NCBI RefSeq assembly: GCF_004358185.1
Contig: NZ_SMUV01000074.1
Location: 248,001 to 312,000 of the forward strand
DNA: 64,000 nucleotides
Direction of reading: 5' to 3'
From: Antarcticimicrobium luteum
GTDB lineage: Bacteria > Pseudomonadota > Alphaproteobacteria > Rhodobacterales > Rhodobacteraceae
Below are positions 26,154-34,720 of this stretch, one piece after another (position 1 is the first letter of the stretch; each line of letters begins with the position of its first letter). Position numbers and translations under genes: made by a program. A model generated the notes under the pieces. It did no database searches, was not told where the DNA came from, and saw only the letters and a program-made list of their open reading frames with translations.

Positions 26154-26732
26154 ATGCCCGATCCGAACCCCGCCGCGCTGGAGTTTCTGCTGAGCCGCCG
26201 GTCGCGGCCGGCCAAGACGCTGCGCGCCCCCGCCCCCAGCCGCGATGAACTGGCGCCGCTGCTGCGCGCCGCCGCCCGCAGCCCGGATCACGGCAAGCTG
26301 GAGCCGTGGCGTTTCATCGTGATCGAGGCGGGCGCGATGCCGCGTCTGGCCGAGTTGGCCGAGGCCCGCGCCCGCGCCCTTGGCAAACCGGAGGTGGACA
26401 TCGCCAAGGCCCGCGGCCAGTTCGATCAGGGCCATCTGGCGGTGGCGGTGATCGAGGTGCAGAAACCCTCGGACAAGATCCCGCCCATCGAACAGAGCTA
26501 TTCGGCCGGGGCCGTCTGCCTGGCGCTGCTCAACGCGGCGCTGGCGGCGGGCTGGGGGGCCAACTGGCTTTCGGGCTGGATCAGCCATGACCGCGGGTTC
26601 TGCGAAGCCGCGCTTGGACTGCAAGGCCATGAGCGGATCGCCGGGCTGATCCATATCGCCACCGAAACCAGCGCGCCGCCGGACCGGCCCCGCCCCGAGC
26701 TGACCGACATCACCGAGTGGGTCAGCCAGTGA
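26154..26732 (+). CDS. Nitroreductase family protein (YdjA-like)
   Basis: A 192-residue FMN-dependent oxidoreductase. LLSRRSRPAKTL, RAAARSPDHGKLEPWRFIVI and the C-terminal GLIHIATE segment are typical of the short, YdjA-like group. It reduces nitro or quinone-type compounds with NAD(P)H; the physiological substrate is unknown. The stop codon overlaps the next start as GTGA, so the two are coupled. The ATG at 26154 has no strong ribosome site. Confidence 0.88.
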   Translation: MPDPNPAALEFLLSRRSRPAKTLRAPAPSRDELAPLLRAAARSPDHGKLEPWRFIVIEAGAMPRLAELAEARARALGKPEVDIAKARGQFDQGHLAVAVIEVQKPSDKIPPIEQSYSAGAVCLALLNAALAAGWGANWLSGWISHDRGFCEAALGLQGHERIAGLIHIATETSAPPDRPRPELTDITEWVSQ

Positions 26733-27421
26733 TCTTTCAGGCGTTTTTCCTCGCCCTGGGCCAGATCGGCGATCCGCGGTTCCGCAGGGTGCTCTTGCTC
26801 GGCATCGGCCTGACCTTCGCGCTGCTGGTGGCGGCCTACGCGGGCTTTCTGGTTCTAATCGAGGTGTTCGTGGGGAACGAGGCGACCCTGCCGGTGCTGG
26901 GCGAGGTGCACTGGCTGAACGATCTGCTCAGCCTCTCGTCCTTCATCTTCATGATGGTGCTGTCGGTGTTCCTGATGATCCCGGTCGCCTCGGCCATCAC
27001 CTCGATGTTTCTCGACGAGGTGGCCCAGGCGGTGGAGGACCGCCACTATCCCAGCCTGCCGCCGGTGCCCAGGGTACCGTTCTGGGACGCGCTGCGCGAC
27101 ACGGTCAACTTTCTCGGGGTGCTGATCGGGGCCAACCTGCTGGCCTTCATCCTCTACGCGCTGTTCCCGCCCGCCTCGCTGTTCATCTTCTGGGCGCTGA
27201 ACGGGTTCCTGCTGGGGCGGGAATATTTCACCCTGGCCGCGATGCGCCGGCTGGGGCGGCAGCGCGCCAAGGAACTGCGGGCGCGCCATGCGGGCACCAT
27301 CTGGGCCGCGGGAACGCTGATGGCGATCCCGCTGTCGGTGCCGCTGCTGAACCTTGTGATCCCGATCCTGGGGGCGGCCACCTTTACCCATATCTTCCAC
27401 CGGGTGGCGGCGCGCCGCTGA
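26729..27421 (+). CDS. EI24 (CysZ-like) domain membrane protein
   Basis: A 230-residue inner-membrane protein with about five hydrophobic segments and an amphipathic loop (FLDEVAQAVEDRHYPSLPPVP) characteristic of the EI24/CysZ family, known in E. coli for sulfate import. The chosen GTG at 26729 overlaps the nitroreductase stop by four bases; a GTG at 26717 is the in-frame alternative. A convergent hairpin follows. Confidence 0.82.
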   Translation: MIFQAFFLALGQIGDPRFRRVLLLGIGLTFALLVAAYAGFLVLIEVFVGNEATLPVLGEVHWLNDLLSLSSFIFMMVLSVFLMIPVASAITSMFLDEVAQAVEDRHYPSLPPVPRVPFWDALRDTVNFLGVLIGANLLAFILYALFPPASLFIFWALNGFLLGREYFTLAAMRRLGRQRAKELRARHAGTIWAAGTLMAIPLSVPLLNLVIPILGAATFTHIFHRVAARR

Positions 27422-27423
27422 GG

Positions 27424-27444
27424 CGCCCCGCCCGGCGCGGGGCG
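27424..27444. terminator. Hairpin between EI24 and DUF1467 genes
   Basis: CGCCCCGC/GCGGGGCG forms an 8-bp stem with a 5-base loop between the converging stops. It lacks a T-tract on either side, so termination is plausible but not certain. Confidence 0.45.
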
Positions 27445-27446
27445 GT

Positions 27447-27722
27447 TCAGCTGACCGGCGGCAGGCTCTTCGTCCAGTCGAAATCGTCAACCGAGATCCA
27501 GCCGGACAGGATAATCCAGGTGATCGCCGCCCAGAGCACGGTGGCCACGGCGGTGGTGATCCAGGCCTTTTTCTTGAGGTTATGATGCTCGGGCGCACCG
27601 GCATGGGTACCCTCCATCACCTCGCCCATATCCCCCTGCGTCTTCAGCCGGATCGGGATGGCGATGAAATAGGTCATGAACCAGATGACCGCGTAAAGAA
27701 CGAAAGCGGATGTGATCGACAT
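27447..27722 (-). CDS. DUF1467 family membrane protein
   Basis: A 91-residue protein with two hydrophobic segments (FVLYAVIWFMTYFIAIP and WITTAVATVLWAAITWIIL) and a conserved cytoplasmic connector (RLKTQGDMGEVMEGTHAGAP). This matches DUF1467, an alphaproteobacterial family often encoded directly downstream of methylmalonyl-CoA epimerase, as here. Function is unknown. Confidence 0.88.
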   Translation of the reverse strand: MSITSAFVLYAVIWFMTYFIAIPIRLKTQGDMGEVMEGTHAGAPEHHNLKKKAWITTAVATVLWAAITWIILSGWISVDDFDWTKSLPPVS

Positions 27723-27779
27723 GGGGGGGCCTCCCTTGCGGCCGCCGGTCCGATGACGGACCGATGGCTGTTATGTGGT

Positions 27780-28184
27780 TCAGACTTCTTCCAGTTCAAT
27801 CAGGCAACCGTTGAAGTCCTTGGGGTGCAGGAACAGCACCGGCTTGCCATGGGCGCCGATCTTGGGCTCTCCGTTGCCCAGAACGCGGGCGCCGGTGGAC
27901 TTGAGATGGTCGCGCGCAGCGATGATATCCTCGACCTCATAGCAGACATGATGAATGCCGCCCGAGGGGTTCTTTTCCAAAAAACCGTTGATCGGGCTGT
28001 CGGCGCCCAGCGGATAGAGCAGCTCGATCTTGGTGTTGGGCAGTTCGATGAACACCACGGTGACGCCATGGTCGGGCTCGTCCTGGGGGGCGCCCACACT
28101 GGCGCCCAGCGCGTCGCGGTATTGCGCAGATGCCGCCTCCAGATCCGGAACGGCGATGGCTACATGGTTCAGGCGTCCGATCAT
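27780..28184 (-). CDS. mce: Methylmalonyl-CoA epimerase
   Basis: A 134-residue vicinal-oxygen-chelate enzyme that interconverts (R)- and (S)-methylmalonyl-CoA in propionyl-CoA assimilation and the ethylmalonyl-CoA pathway. The metal ligands are in NHVAIAVPD, GGIHHVCYEV and CLIELEE (His, His and Glu). The ATG at 28184 gives the family N-terminus MIGRLNHVAIAV; the upstream open frame is low-complexity. It precedes the DUF1467 gene by 57 bases and is probably co-transcribed with it. Confidence 0.93.
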   Translation of the reverse strand: MIGRLNHVAIAVPDLEAASAQYRDALGASVGAPQDEPDHGVTVVFIELPNTKIELLYPLGADSPINGFLEKNPSGGIHHVCYEVEDIIAARDHLKSTGARVLGNGEPKIGAHGKPVLFLHPKDFNGCLIELEEV

Positions 28185-28347
28185 GGCAGGTCTCCTCGCG
28201 GCTGGGATCAGGGTGTCCGGGTTATGGGGCCTGGCCGGCGCGAGGGCAAGTGGGCGCGGGGCAAGCGGACGCGGCACCGGACCGCGTTAACCGCGCATTA
28301 GCCCCTCGCTCCTAATTTGACGGGATTGCCTGAGGGGAGGCCCCGTG

Positions 28348-29067
28348 ATGGACGATCGGAAAAAGATCACCCTGTCCCGGCCCGGGGACGGCTGCGGCCG
28401 GGTTCCGTTGGGGCTGACCGTGCTGGTGGTCGAGGACAGCACCTATGCCGCCGAGGCGCTGCGGCTGCTGTGCCTGCGCAGCGGTGCGCGCATCCGCCGC
28501 GCCGACAGCCTGAATTCGGCCCGCAAGCACCTGAAGGTCTATCGCCCGGCGGCGCTGATCGTGGATCTTGGCCTGCCCGACGGCTCCGGTGCCGAGCTGA
28601 TCGAGGAATGCGCGCAGGCCAGCCCCCGGATCGGCGCAATCCTGGGCCTGTCCGGCGACAGTTTCGGCGAGGAGACCGCCATCGCCGCCGGTGCCGACGG
28701 GTTCCTGCCCAAACCGATCACCTCGCTCGCCCGGTTCCAGGCAGAGATCCTGGGGGGGCTGCCGCCCGACCTGCACCCCGCGGCCACCGGCCTGCCGGAG
28801 GCCGAGATCATCCACCCCGATCCGCTGGCCTACCGCGACGACATGGCCCATGCTGCGGAGCTCCTGACCGTGGAGGGCGACGGGCGCATTCTGGATTATG
28901 TGGCGCAGTTCCTGCGCGGCGTCGCCCGCAGCGCCGACGACGCCTGCCTCGCCGAGGCGGCCGATGTACTGGCCCGGGCGCGGGCGCGCGGCACGCCGCT
29001 GGCCTCGCCCACCGCGCGGATCGCCGGGCTGGTTCAGCAGCGGCTGCGCGAGGCGCAGCCGCTCTAA
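28348..29067 (+). CDS. Orphan response regulator with C-terminal helical domain
   Basis: A 239-residue protein. The receiver domain (about 24-145) has VLVVEDS, the phospho-acceptor in ALIVDLGLPDGSG (about Asp74), LGLSGDS and FLPKPI with the conserved Lys. The C-terminal part (about 155-239) is alpha-helical (HAAELLTVEGDGRILDYVAQF) and is not a recognisable DNA-binding or enzymatic domain. ATG 28348, seven bases behind GGGGAGG, is preferred over GTG 28345. There is no histidine kinase nearby. It could be a phosphorelay or partner-switch component. Confidence 0.82.
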   Translation: MDDRKKITLSRPGDGCGRVPLGLTVLVVEDSTYAAEALRLLCLRSGARIRRADSLNSARKHLKVYRPAALIVDLGLPDGSGAELIEECAQASPRIGAILGLSGDSFGEETAIAAGADGFLPKPITSLARFQAEILGGLPPDLHPAATGLPEAEIIHPDPLAYRDDMAHAAELLTVEGDGRILDYVAQFLRGVARSADDACLAEAADVLARARARGTPLASPTARIAGLVQQRLREAQPL

Positions 29068-29232
29068 AGCAACCGCCGAGAAACCTGAAACATCGCTCTG
29101 AAACGCCCCTCTGCGCCAATCCCCCGAGCGCGGCATCAAGCCCGAAGGACGCCGTGCCAATGTCAGCCAAATGCCGGCACCACCGGGCCATCCAGACCTA
29201 CTTGCCGACGCTCTCGCCTCGGTGCGCCCCGC

Positions 29233-29961
29233 TCAAAGCGACGGATCCGCGCCCACCCGCACCAGCCGGGTCAGATCGCTGAGCCGTTCGACCTGCCCGC
29301 CATCGGCGGTGAAATTCGACGGGCTCAGCCAAGCCGCGAAGGCCTCGCGCAGGGCGGGCCAGTCCGTATCCGTGACCGCAAACCAGGCGGTATCGCGGTT
29401 GCGCCCCTTGATCACCATGTGCTGACGGAACACCCCCTCATAGCTGAACCCGAGCCGCTGCGCGGCGGCGCGCGAGGGACGGTTCAGAGCATCGCATTTC
29501 CACTCGTACCGGCGATAGCCTGCGTCAAACGCCCAGCCCATCATCAGCGCCACCGCCTCGGTCGCCGCGCGGGTGCGTTGCAGCGCGGGCGACAGGTTGA
29601 TGTTGCCCACCTCGATCACCCCCATCTGCGGCTTGATCCGCAAATAGCTTGCGACCCCGCCCCAGCCGCCGCTGTCCAGATCGCGGATGGCATAGAACAG
29701 GTGATCGGTATTCGCCACGGTATCGCGCACCCAGCGGTGATATTGTGCCGCCGAATGGAACGGCCCGTAGGCCATGTAGTCCCACAGCCAGTCATGCCCC
29801 TCATAGGCCCGGAACAACAGCGCCGCATGCGCCTCGGCCGACAGCGGCTCCAGCCGGGCATGGCGCCCCTCCAGCACCGCGCCGGTGGGCGCGGGCGGCG
29901 GGGTCCAGGTGTGAACCGGGGGGCCCAGCGGGCGGTCGGGATCGGTCGTGGTCATGGCCAT
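29233..29961 (-). CDS. GNAT family N-acetyltransferase (RimJ/RimL-like)
   Basis: A 242-residue acetyltransferase of the RimJ/RimL type. LEGRHARLEPLSAE at the N-terminus of the domain, IEVGNINLSPALQRTRAATEA for the acetyl-CoA loop and NRPSRAAAQRLGFSYEG for the N-x-x-S-x-x-x-x-x-x-x-G-F motif are clear. The substrate is unknown, either protein N-termini or small amines. It is a single gene, tail to tail with the response regulator. Confidence 0.88.
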   Translation of the reverse strand: MAMTTTDPDRPLGPPVHTWTPPPAPTGAVLEGRHARLEPLSAEAHAALLFRAYEGHDWLWDYMAYGPFHSAAQYHRWVRDTVANTDHLFYAIRDLDSGGWGGVASYLRIKPQMGVIEVGNINLSPALQRTRAATEAVALMMGWAFDAGYRRYEWKCDALNRPSRAAAQRLGFSYEGVFRQHMVIKGRNRDTAWFAVTDTDWPALREAFAAWLSPSNFTADGGQVERLSDLTRLVRVGADPSL

Positions 29962-30001
29962 GGTCCGAGCCTAGGGCGCGGTACGGCGCCCGGCAAGACG
30001 C

Positions 30002-31237
30002 TCAGCGCAGCAGGCGCGGGTCTTCGCCCATGTCGAGCCCGGGAAAGACCGTGCGCTCCAGCCCGGCGCGATCAAGGCCGGCCACCCCGCGCAGGATCCA
30101 GGCGGCGGCGGCACGCACATCGCCGGTCGGCAACAAGTCGCGCCGGTCATAGAGCGCGGCCTCGTCCAGCCCCGGCCAGCGCCCGTGCACCCGCCCACCG
30201 CGCAGCGCGCCGCCCGCCAGCACCATTGCCCCGCCGGTGCCGTGATCGGTGCCGCCGGTGCCGTTCTCACCCACGGTGCGGCCAAACTCGGTCATCGCCA
30301 CGATGGCGGTCTTGCCCCAGATCTCCGGCCCCAGTCCGTCATGCAGGGTGGTGACGGTCTCGGCCAGTTGGCCCAGCGCGCCGCCCAGCACCCGGGACTG
30401 GTTGCGATGACTATCCCAGCCGGTGATCGAGAACGAGACCAGCCGGCTGTCGCCGCGCAGCTGCTGGGCGGCGAATTCGGCGACCGGGACCATGCCCTTG
30501 CCGGTGCCGGCGGTGGGCGGCAGCATCATCGTTCCCGCGCCGTCCCCGTCCCCGTCCTCGTCCCCGTTCCCGGCCATCCCCGCCGGCGCCGCCTGCGAGA
30601 GCATCAGCGCCTCGGCCAGCGCCGGATGGAACAGCGGGTCGTCCTGCATCACCAGTTCCGCCAGCCGCATCGCCTGCGGGCTCATGCTCAGCTCGGCCTC
30701 GGGGGACCAGTCGGCCACCGGAGCGGCGCCGGTCAGAACCTTCATCTCGCCATGGCCCAGCGCAAAGGCGGTCTGCGCCTCGATCCCGGGAACCAGTTGC
30801 AGCATGCGGTTGAGCCAGCCGTCCCGCACCGACCCCAGATCGGCGGTCCCGGCCTCCAGCAGGTCCTGACCGTCGAAATGGCTGCGCTTGTCCCGATAGG
30901 GGGTGGAAACGGCATGAACGAAGCCCATCTCGCCCCGCGCCCAGAGCGGCATCAGCGGCGCAAGCGCCGGATGCAGCGCGAAAAAGCCGTCGAGATCCGA
31001 GGCCCCCCGCCCCGGCCCGCCGGCCAGCGTGCGGCGCAGCGTGGCATATTCGGGGGCGCCATAGGGCTGCACCACATCCAGCCCGTCCATGCCGCCGCGC
31101 AGGATGATCACCACCAGCCGGGTGTCCCAGGGGGCGGCGGCATAGCTGACCCGGGTCAGGAACGGGCTGGCCGCCGCCGAACAGCCCAGCACGGCGCCGC
31201 GGGCGAGAAAGGCGCGTCGGGAGAGCCTGTCGGTCAT
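30002..31237 (-). CDS. DUF1501 domain protein (Tat-exported)
   Basis: A 411-residue protein. The N-terminus SRRAFLARGAVLGC is a classical Tat signal. The mature part has the DUF1501 blocks VVIILRGGMDGLDVVQPYG, SHFDGQDLLEAG, SFSITGWDSHRNQ and TEFGRTVGENGTGGTDHG, related to alkaline-phosphatase-like folds. A Gly/Asp-rich insert (NGDEDGDGDGAG, about residues 222-233) is unusual. The start at 31237 has GAGGA. It lies 11 bases after the DUF1800 gene and is co-transcribed with it. The pair is of unknown function. Confidence 0.88.
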   Translation of the reverse strand: MTDRLSRRAFLARGAVLGCSAAASPFLTRVSYAAAPWDTRLVVIILRGGMDGLDVVQPYGAPEYATLRRTLAGGPGRGASDLDGFFALHPALAPLMPLWARGEMGFVHAVSTPYRDKRSHFDGQDLLEAGTADLGSVRDGWLNRMLQLVPGIEAQTAFALGHGEMKVLTGAAPVADWSPEAELSMSPQAMRLAELVMQDDPLFHPALAEALMLSQAAPAGMAGNGDEDGDGDGAGTMMLPPTAGTGKGMVPVAEFAAQQLRGDSRLVSFSITGWDSHRNQSRVLGGALGQLAETVTTLHDGLGPEIWGKTAIVAMTEFGRTVGENGTGGTDHGTGGAMVLAGGALRGGRVHGRWPGLDEAALYDRRDLLPTGDVRAAAAWILRGVAGLDRAGLERTVFPGLDMGEDPRLLR

Positions 31238-31248
31238 CGTATCCTCCT

Positions 31249-32643
31249 CTATCGGCGCTGAAAGGCGGGGGCGGACAGGATCAGCCCCACAGCCTCGGCC
31301 CGGGTCTCGGCCGCCCGCGCGGCAAACCGCACCGGTTCGGGCGCGGCGGCGCCCAGCGCGTCATCGACGAACCGGCGCGGGTCGGGCAGCTCCGGCAACA
31401 GCCGGCGCGGCACCGCCATCGCCCAGCGCAGCCGCGCCGACAGCCCCTGCGGGGTGATCCAGGCGGCGTCCTGCTCGGGCCAGCCATCGGGGCCGGCCGG
31501 ACGCTGCCAGTACTGGCCCATTGCCCGCATCGGTTGCAGCAGCAGCCGGTTCACCTGTGCCGGGGCGGCGTCGCGCAGCCGGGGCTCCGGCACCGCCAGC
31601 GCCCGGCAGGACGAGGCCATGAAATCGAACGGCGGCTTGACGTTGCCCGGTCCCTCCGCCCAGGCCGCCGGATGTTCCAGCATGGCGGCATAAACCGCGC
31701 GCAGGTCGCCGTCGGTGGCCAGAAACCGTGCCGCCATATGCCCTATCAGATCCGGATCGGGCGCGTCCGAGACGAAATGCACCGCCAGCTTGCGCGCGAT
31801 GTGGTCCGCCGTGGCCGGATGCACCGCCAGATCGTAAAGCGCCCGGTGCACCGCCTCCAGCCGGGCCGGATCGCCGCCATAGCTGCGGCCCAGAACGGTT
31901 TCCGCCCCCGGCTCGGCCCGGCGCGGCTGAAACTGCAGCGCACCGGCCTTGTCGATGCCCAGCCCGGTGAACAGCTCGGCCAGTTGCCGCACGTCGGTCT
32001 GGGTATAGGGGCCGTCCACGCCCAGCGTGTGCAGCTCCATCACCTCGCGGGCCAGATTCTCGTTCAGCCCGCGGGGCTTGTTCTGACGCCGTGCAAAACC
32101 GCTTCCGGGGCCGACAGAGATCTGCTGATCCAGATAGGACAGCATCATCGGATGGGTGACCGCCGCGATCAGCAGATCGGCAAAGCGGCCCGACAGGTTG
32201 GGCCGGATCGCCGCGTCGATATAGCTCGAGACGGCGCTGCGCTGCGGCCCGGTCTTGCCCACGGTGGTGAAATGATCCGCCCAGAACAGCGTCAGACGTT
32301 CGCGCAGACCCTCGCCGGTCAGCGACCAGCGCAGCACGGTCTGGCCGATGCCGTTCAGCAGATCGGCGCGAAAGCTGCGGTTGATCGCATTGGTCTGATC
32401 CGCCAGCGCCTGGGCGCGCGCGCCGCTGGCCTGACGCCGCTTCTTTTTCAGCTCCAGCCACTGCGCCCGGCGCTGCCAATAGGCCTCATGGGACAGCACC
32501 GGAAACCGCGCCGCCATCAGGTCGGGCCCATCGAGCCCGGCCAGCATCGCGCCAATCGACTGCGGCGGCGCGATCTGCGGCGATAGCCCGCAGCCAAAGC
32601 GGATCTCTGCACGTTCGGGGGAAAAGCTCACGATCGGGACCAC
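31249..32643 (-). CDS. DUF1800 family protein
   Basis: A 464-residue protein of the DUF1800 family: EIRFGCGLSP near the N-terminus, RADLLNGIGQTVLRW, FWADHFTTVGK, ENLAREVMELHTLGVDGPYTQ and VRQLAELFTGLGID are family blocks. There is no signal peptide or membrane segment, unlike its Tat-exported DUF1501 partner. The start is a GTG; 32643 (used here) and the in-frame GTG at 32631 are both possible and neither has a clear ribosome site. It is the first gene of the DUF1800-DUF1501 operon. Confidence 0.87.
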   Translation of the reverse strand: MVPIVSFSPERAEIRFGCGLSPQIAPPQSIGAMLAGLDGPDLMAARFPVLSHEAYWQRRAQWLELKKKRRQASGARAQALADQTNAINRSFRADLLNGIGQTVLRWSLTGEGLRERLTLFWADHFTTVGKTGPQRSAVSSYIDAAIRPNLSGRFADLLIAAVTHPMMLSYLDQQISVGPGSGFARRQNKPRGLNENLAREVMELHTLGVDGPYTQTDVRQLAELFTGLGIDKAGALQFQPRRAEPGAETVLGRSYGGDPARLEAVHRALYDLAVHPATADHIARKLAVHFVSDAPDPDLIGHMAARFLATDGDLRAVYAAMLEHPAAWAEGPGNVKPPFDFMASSCRALAVPEPRLRDAAPAQVNRLLLQPMRAMGQYWQRPAGPDGWPEQDAAWITPQGLSARLRWAMAVPRRLLPELPDPRRFVDDALGAAAPEPVRFAARAAETRAEAVGLILSAPAFQRR

Positions 32644-32682
32644 GCGACTCGGGTTGCGTCATTGGTCCCAGCTTAAACAGCA

Positions 32683-32715
32683 GCGCGGCCCGGTTCCTAG
32701 TCGAACGGGCCGCGC
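32683..32715 (-). terminator. Hairpin downstream of aspS
   Basis: GCGCGGCCCG/CGGGCCGCGC forms a perfect 10-bp stem with a 13-base loop, 43 bases beyond the aspS stop in its direction of transcription. It is followed by TGCTGTTTAAG on the minus strand, a weak T-run. Confidence 0.5.
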
Positions 32716-32758
32716 CAAGATCATTTATTCGTCTGTCGGCGAAGGACCGCCGGGCGCG

Positions 32759-34537
32759 TCACCCCTCGCGCGGGATCACCCGCAGGCCCAGATCCATCAG
32801 CTGATCGCTGGTCGGCTCGCTGGGGGCGTTCATCATCAGGTCCTCGGCGCGCTGGTTCATCGGGAACATGATGACCTCGCGGATGTTGGCCTCGTTGGCC
32901 AGCAGCATCACGATGCGGTCGATGCCGGCGGCGCAGCCGCCGTGCGGCGGTGCGCCGTACTGGAACGCGTTGACCATGCCGCCGAACCGCTTGCGCACCT
33001 CGTCCTCGCCATACCCAGCCAGTTCGAACGCCTTGAACATGATCTCGGGCTTGTGATTCCGAATCGCGCCCGAGACCAGCTCATAGCCGTTGCAGGCCAG
33101 GTCGTACTGGTATCCCAGAACCTCAAGCGGATCGCCGTCCAGCGCCTCCATCCCACCCTGCGGCATCGAGAAGGGGTTGTGGCTGAAGTCGATCTTGCCG
33201 GTCTCGTCGTCCTTTTCGTACATCGGGAAATCGACCACCCAGCAGAACGCGAAGCGGTCCTTGTCGGTCAGGCCCAGATCCTCGCCGATGACGTTTCGCG
33301 CACGCCCCGCCACCGCCTCGAAGCTCGACGGCTTGCCGCCGAGGAAGAAGGCCGCGTCGCCCTTGCCCAGGCCCAGTTGCAGGCGGATCGCCTCGGTCCG
33401 TTCGGGGCCGATGTTCTTGGCCAGCGGGCCAGCCGCCTCCATCCCGTTCTCGCCGTCGCGCCAGAAGATGTAGCCCATCCCCGGCAGGCCCTCTTTCTGG
33501 GCATAGGAGTTCATCCGGTCGCAGAACTTGCGGCTGCCGCCGCCCTTGGCCGGGATCGCGCGGATCTCGGTCCCCTCCTGCTCCAGCAGATTGGCGAAAA
33601 TGGCAAAGCCCGAGCCGCGGAAATGCTCGCTGACGTCCTGCATCTTGATCGGGTTGCGCAGGTCGGGCTTGTCTGTCCCGTACCAAAGCGCGGCTTCCTT
33701 GTACGTGATGTGCGGCCAGTGCTTGTCCACCTTGTGGCCGCCGCCGAACTCTTCGAACACGCCCTCCAGCACCGGCTGGATGGTGTCGAACACGTCCTGC
33801 TGGGTGACAAAGGACATCTCCAGGTCGAGCTGGTAGAAATCGGTGGGCGAGCGGTCGGCGCGCGGATCCTCGTCGCGGAAACAGGGCGCGATCTGGAAAT
33901 ACTTGTCGAACCCGCTGACCATGATCAGCTGCTTGAACTGCTGCGGCGCCTGCGGCAGCGCGTAGAACTTGCCCGGATGCAGCCGCGAGGGCACCAGAAA
34001 GTCGCGCGCGCCCTCGGGGCTGGAGGCGGTGATGATCGGGGTCTGGTATTCGCGGAACTTCTGATCCCACATGCGGCGGCGGATGCTGGCCACCACGTCG
34101 CTGCGCAGCGTCATGTTGTTCTGCATCGCCTCACGGCGCAGGTCCAGGTAGCGATAGCGCAGGCGGGTTTCCTCAGGATATTCCTGATCGCCGAACACGA
34201 TCAGCGGCAGCTCGCCGGCCTGGCCCAGAACCTCCATGTCGCGGATGAAAACCTCGACCTCGCCGGTGGGAAGCTTGGCGTTGATCAGCTCGGGCGCACG
34301 CGCCTTGACCTCGCCGTCGATGCGCACGCACCATTCGCTGCGCAGCTTTTCGACCGCCGCGAAGACCGGGCTGTCGGGGTCGCACAGAACCTGGGTGATG
34401 CCATAATGGTCGCGCAGGTCGATGAACAGGATGCCGCCGTGATCGCGGATCCGGTGAACCCAGCCGGACAGGCGAACGGTCTTGCCGACATCGGCGGCGG
34501 TAAGGTCTGCGCAGGTGTGGCTGCGATAGGCGTGCAT
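32759..34537 (-). CDS. aspS: Aspartyl-tRNA synthetase
   Basis: A 592-residue class II synthetase. An N-terminal OB-fold anticodon domain ([23 protein letters not shown]) is followed by motif 2 ([19 protein letters not shown]), the bacterial GAD insertion and motif 3 ([15 protein letters not shown]). The size and the GAD insert fit the bacterial enzyme, non-discriminating or discriminating type not judged. ATG 34537 with GGGGAG upstream gives the usual N-terminus. It is divergent from the cyclopropane synthase-like gene. Confidence 0.96.
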   Translation of the reverse strand: MHAYRSHTCADLTAADVGKTVRLSGWVHRIRDHGGILFIDLRDHYGITQVLCDPDSPVFAAVEKLRSEWCVRIDGEVKARAPELINAKLPTGEVEVFIRDMEVLGQAGELPLIVFGDQEYPEETRLRYRYLDLRREAMQNNMTLRSDVVASIRRRMWDQKFREYQTPIITASSPEGARDFLVPSRLHPGKFYALPQAPQQFKQLIMVSGFDKYFQIAPCFRDEDPRADRSPTDFYQLDLEMSFVTQQDVFDTIQPVLEGVFEEFGGGHKVDKHWPHITYKEAALWYGTDKPDLRNPIKMQDVSEHFRGSGFAIFANLLEQEGTEIRAIPAKGGGSRKFCDRMNSYAQKEGLPGMGYIFWRDGENGMEAAGPLAKNIGPERTEAIRLQLGLGKGDAAFFLGGKPSSFEAVAGRARNVIGEDLGLTDKDRFAFCWVVDFPMYEKDDETGKIDFSHNPFSMPQGGMEALDGDPLEVLGYQYDLACNGYELVSGAIRNHKPEIMFKAFELAGYGEDEVRKRFGGMVNAFQYGAPPHGGCAAGIDRIVMLLANEANIREVIMFPMNQRAEDLMMNAPSEPTSDQLMDLGLRVIPREG

Positions 34538-34720
34538 CGGGTGGCTCCCCTTCGGGCGGTCTGGGCGGTCATGAATGTCGCGCCGATACACCGTGCCCGG
34601 CCCCGGAAGTCAAGGGAGCAACAGGTGACGCAACGGGATTCGCAACGGTATTGGGGATTCGAAAAGGCTGGTGTAACGTTTTTTCAAAGCAAGGATAAAG
34701 CGAACCGGAGAGCCGGGGCT

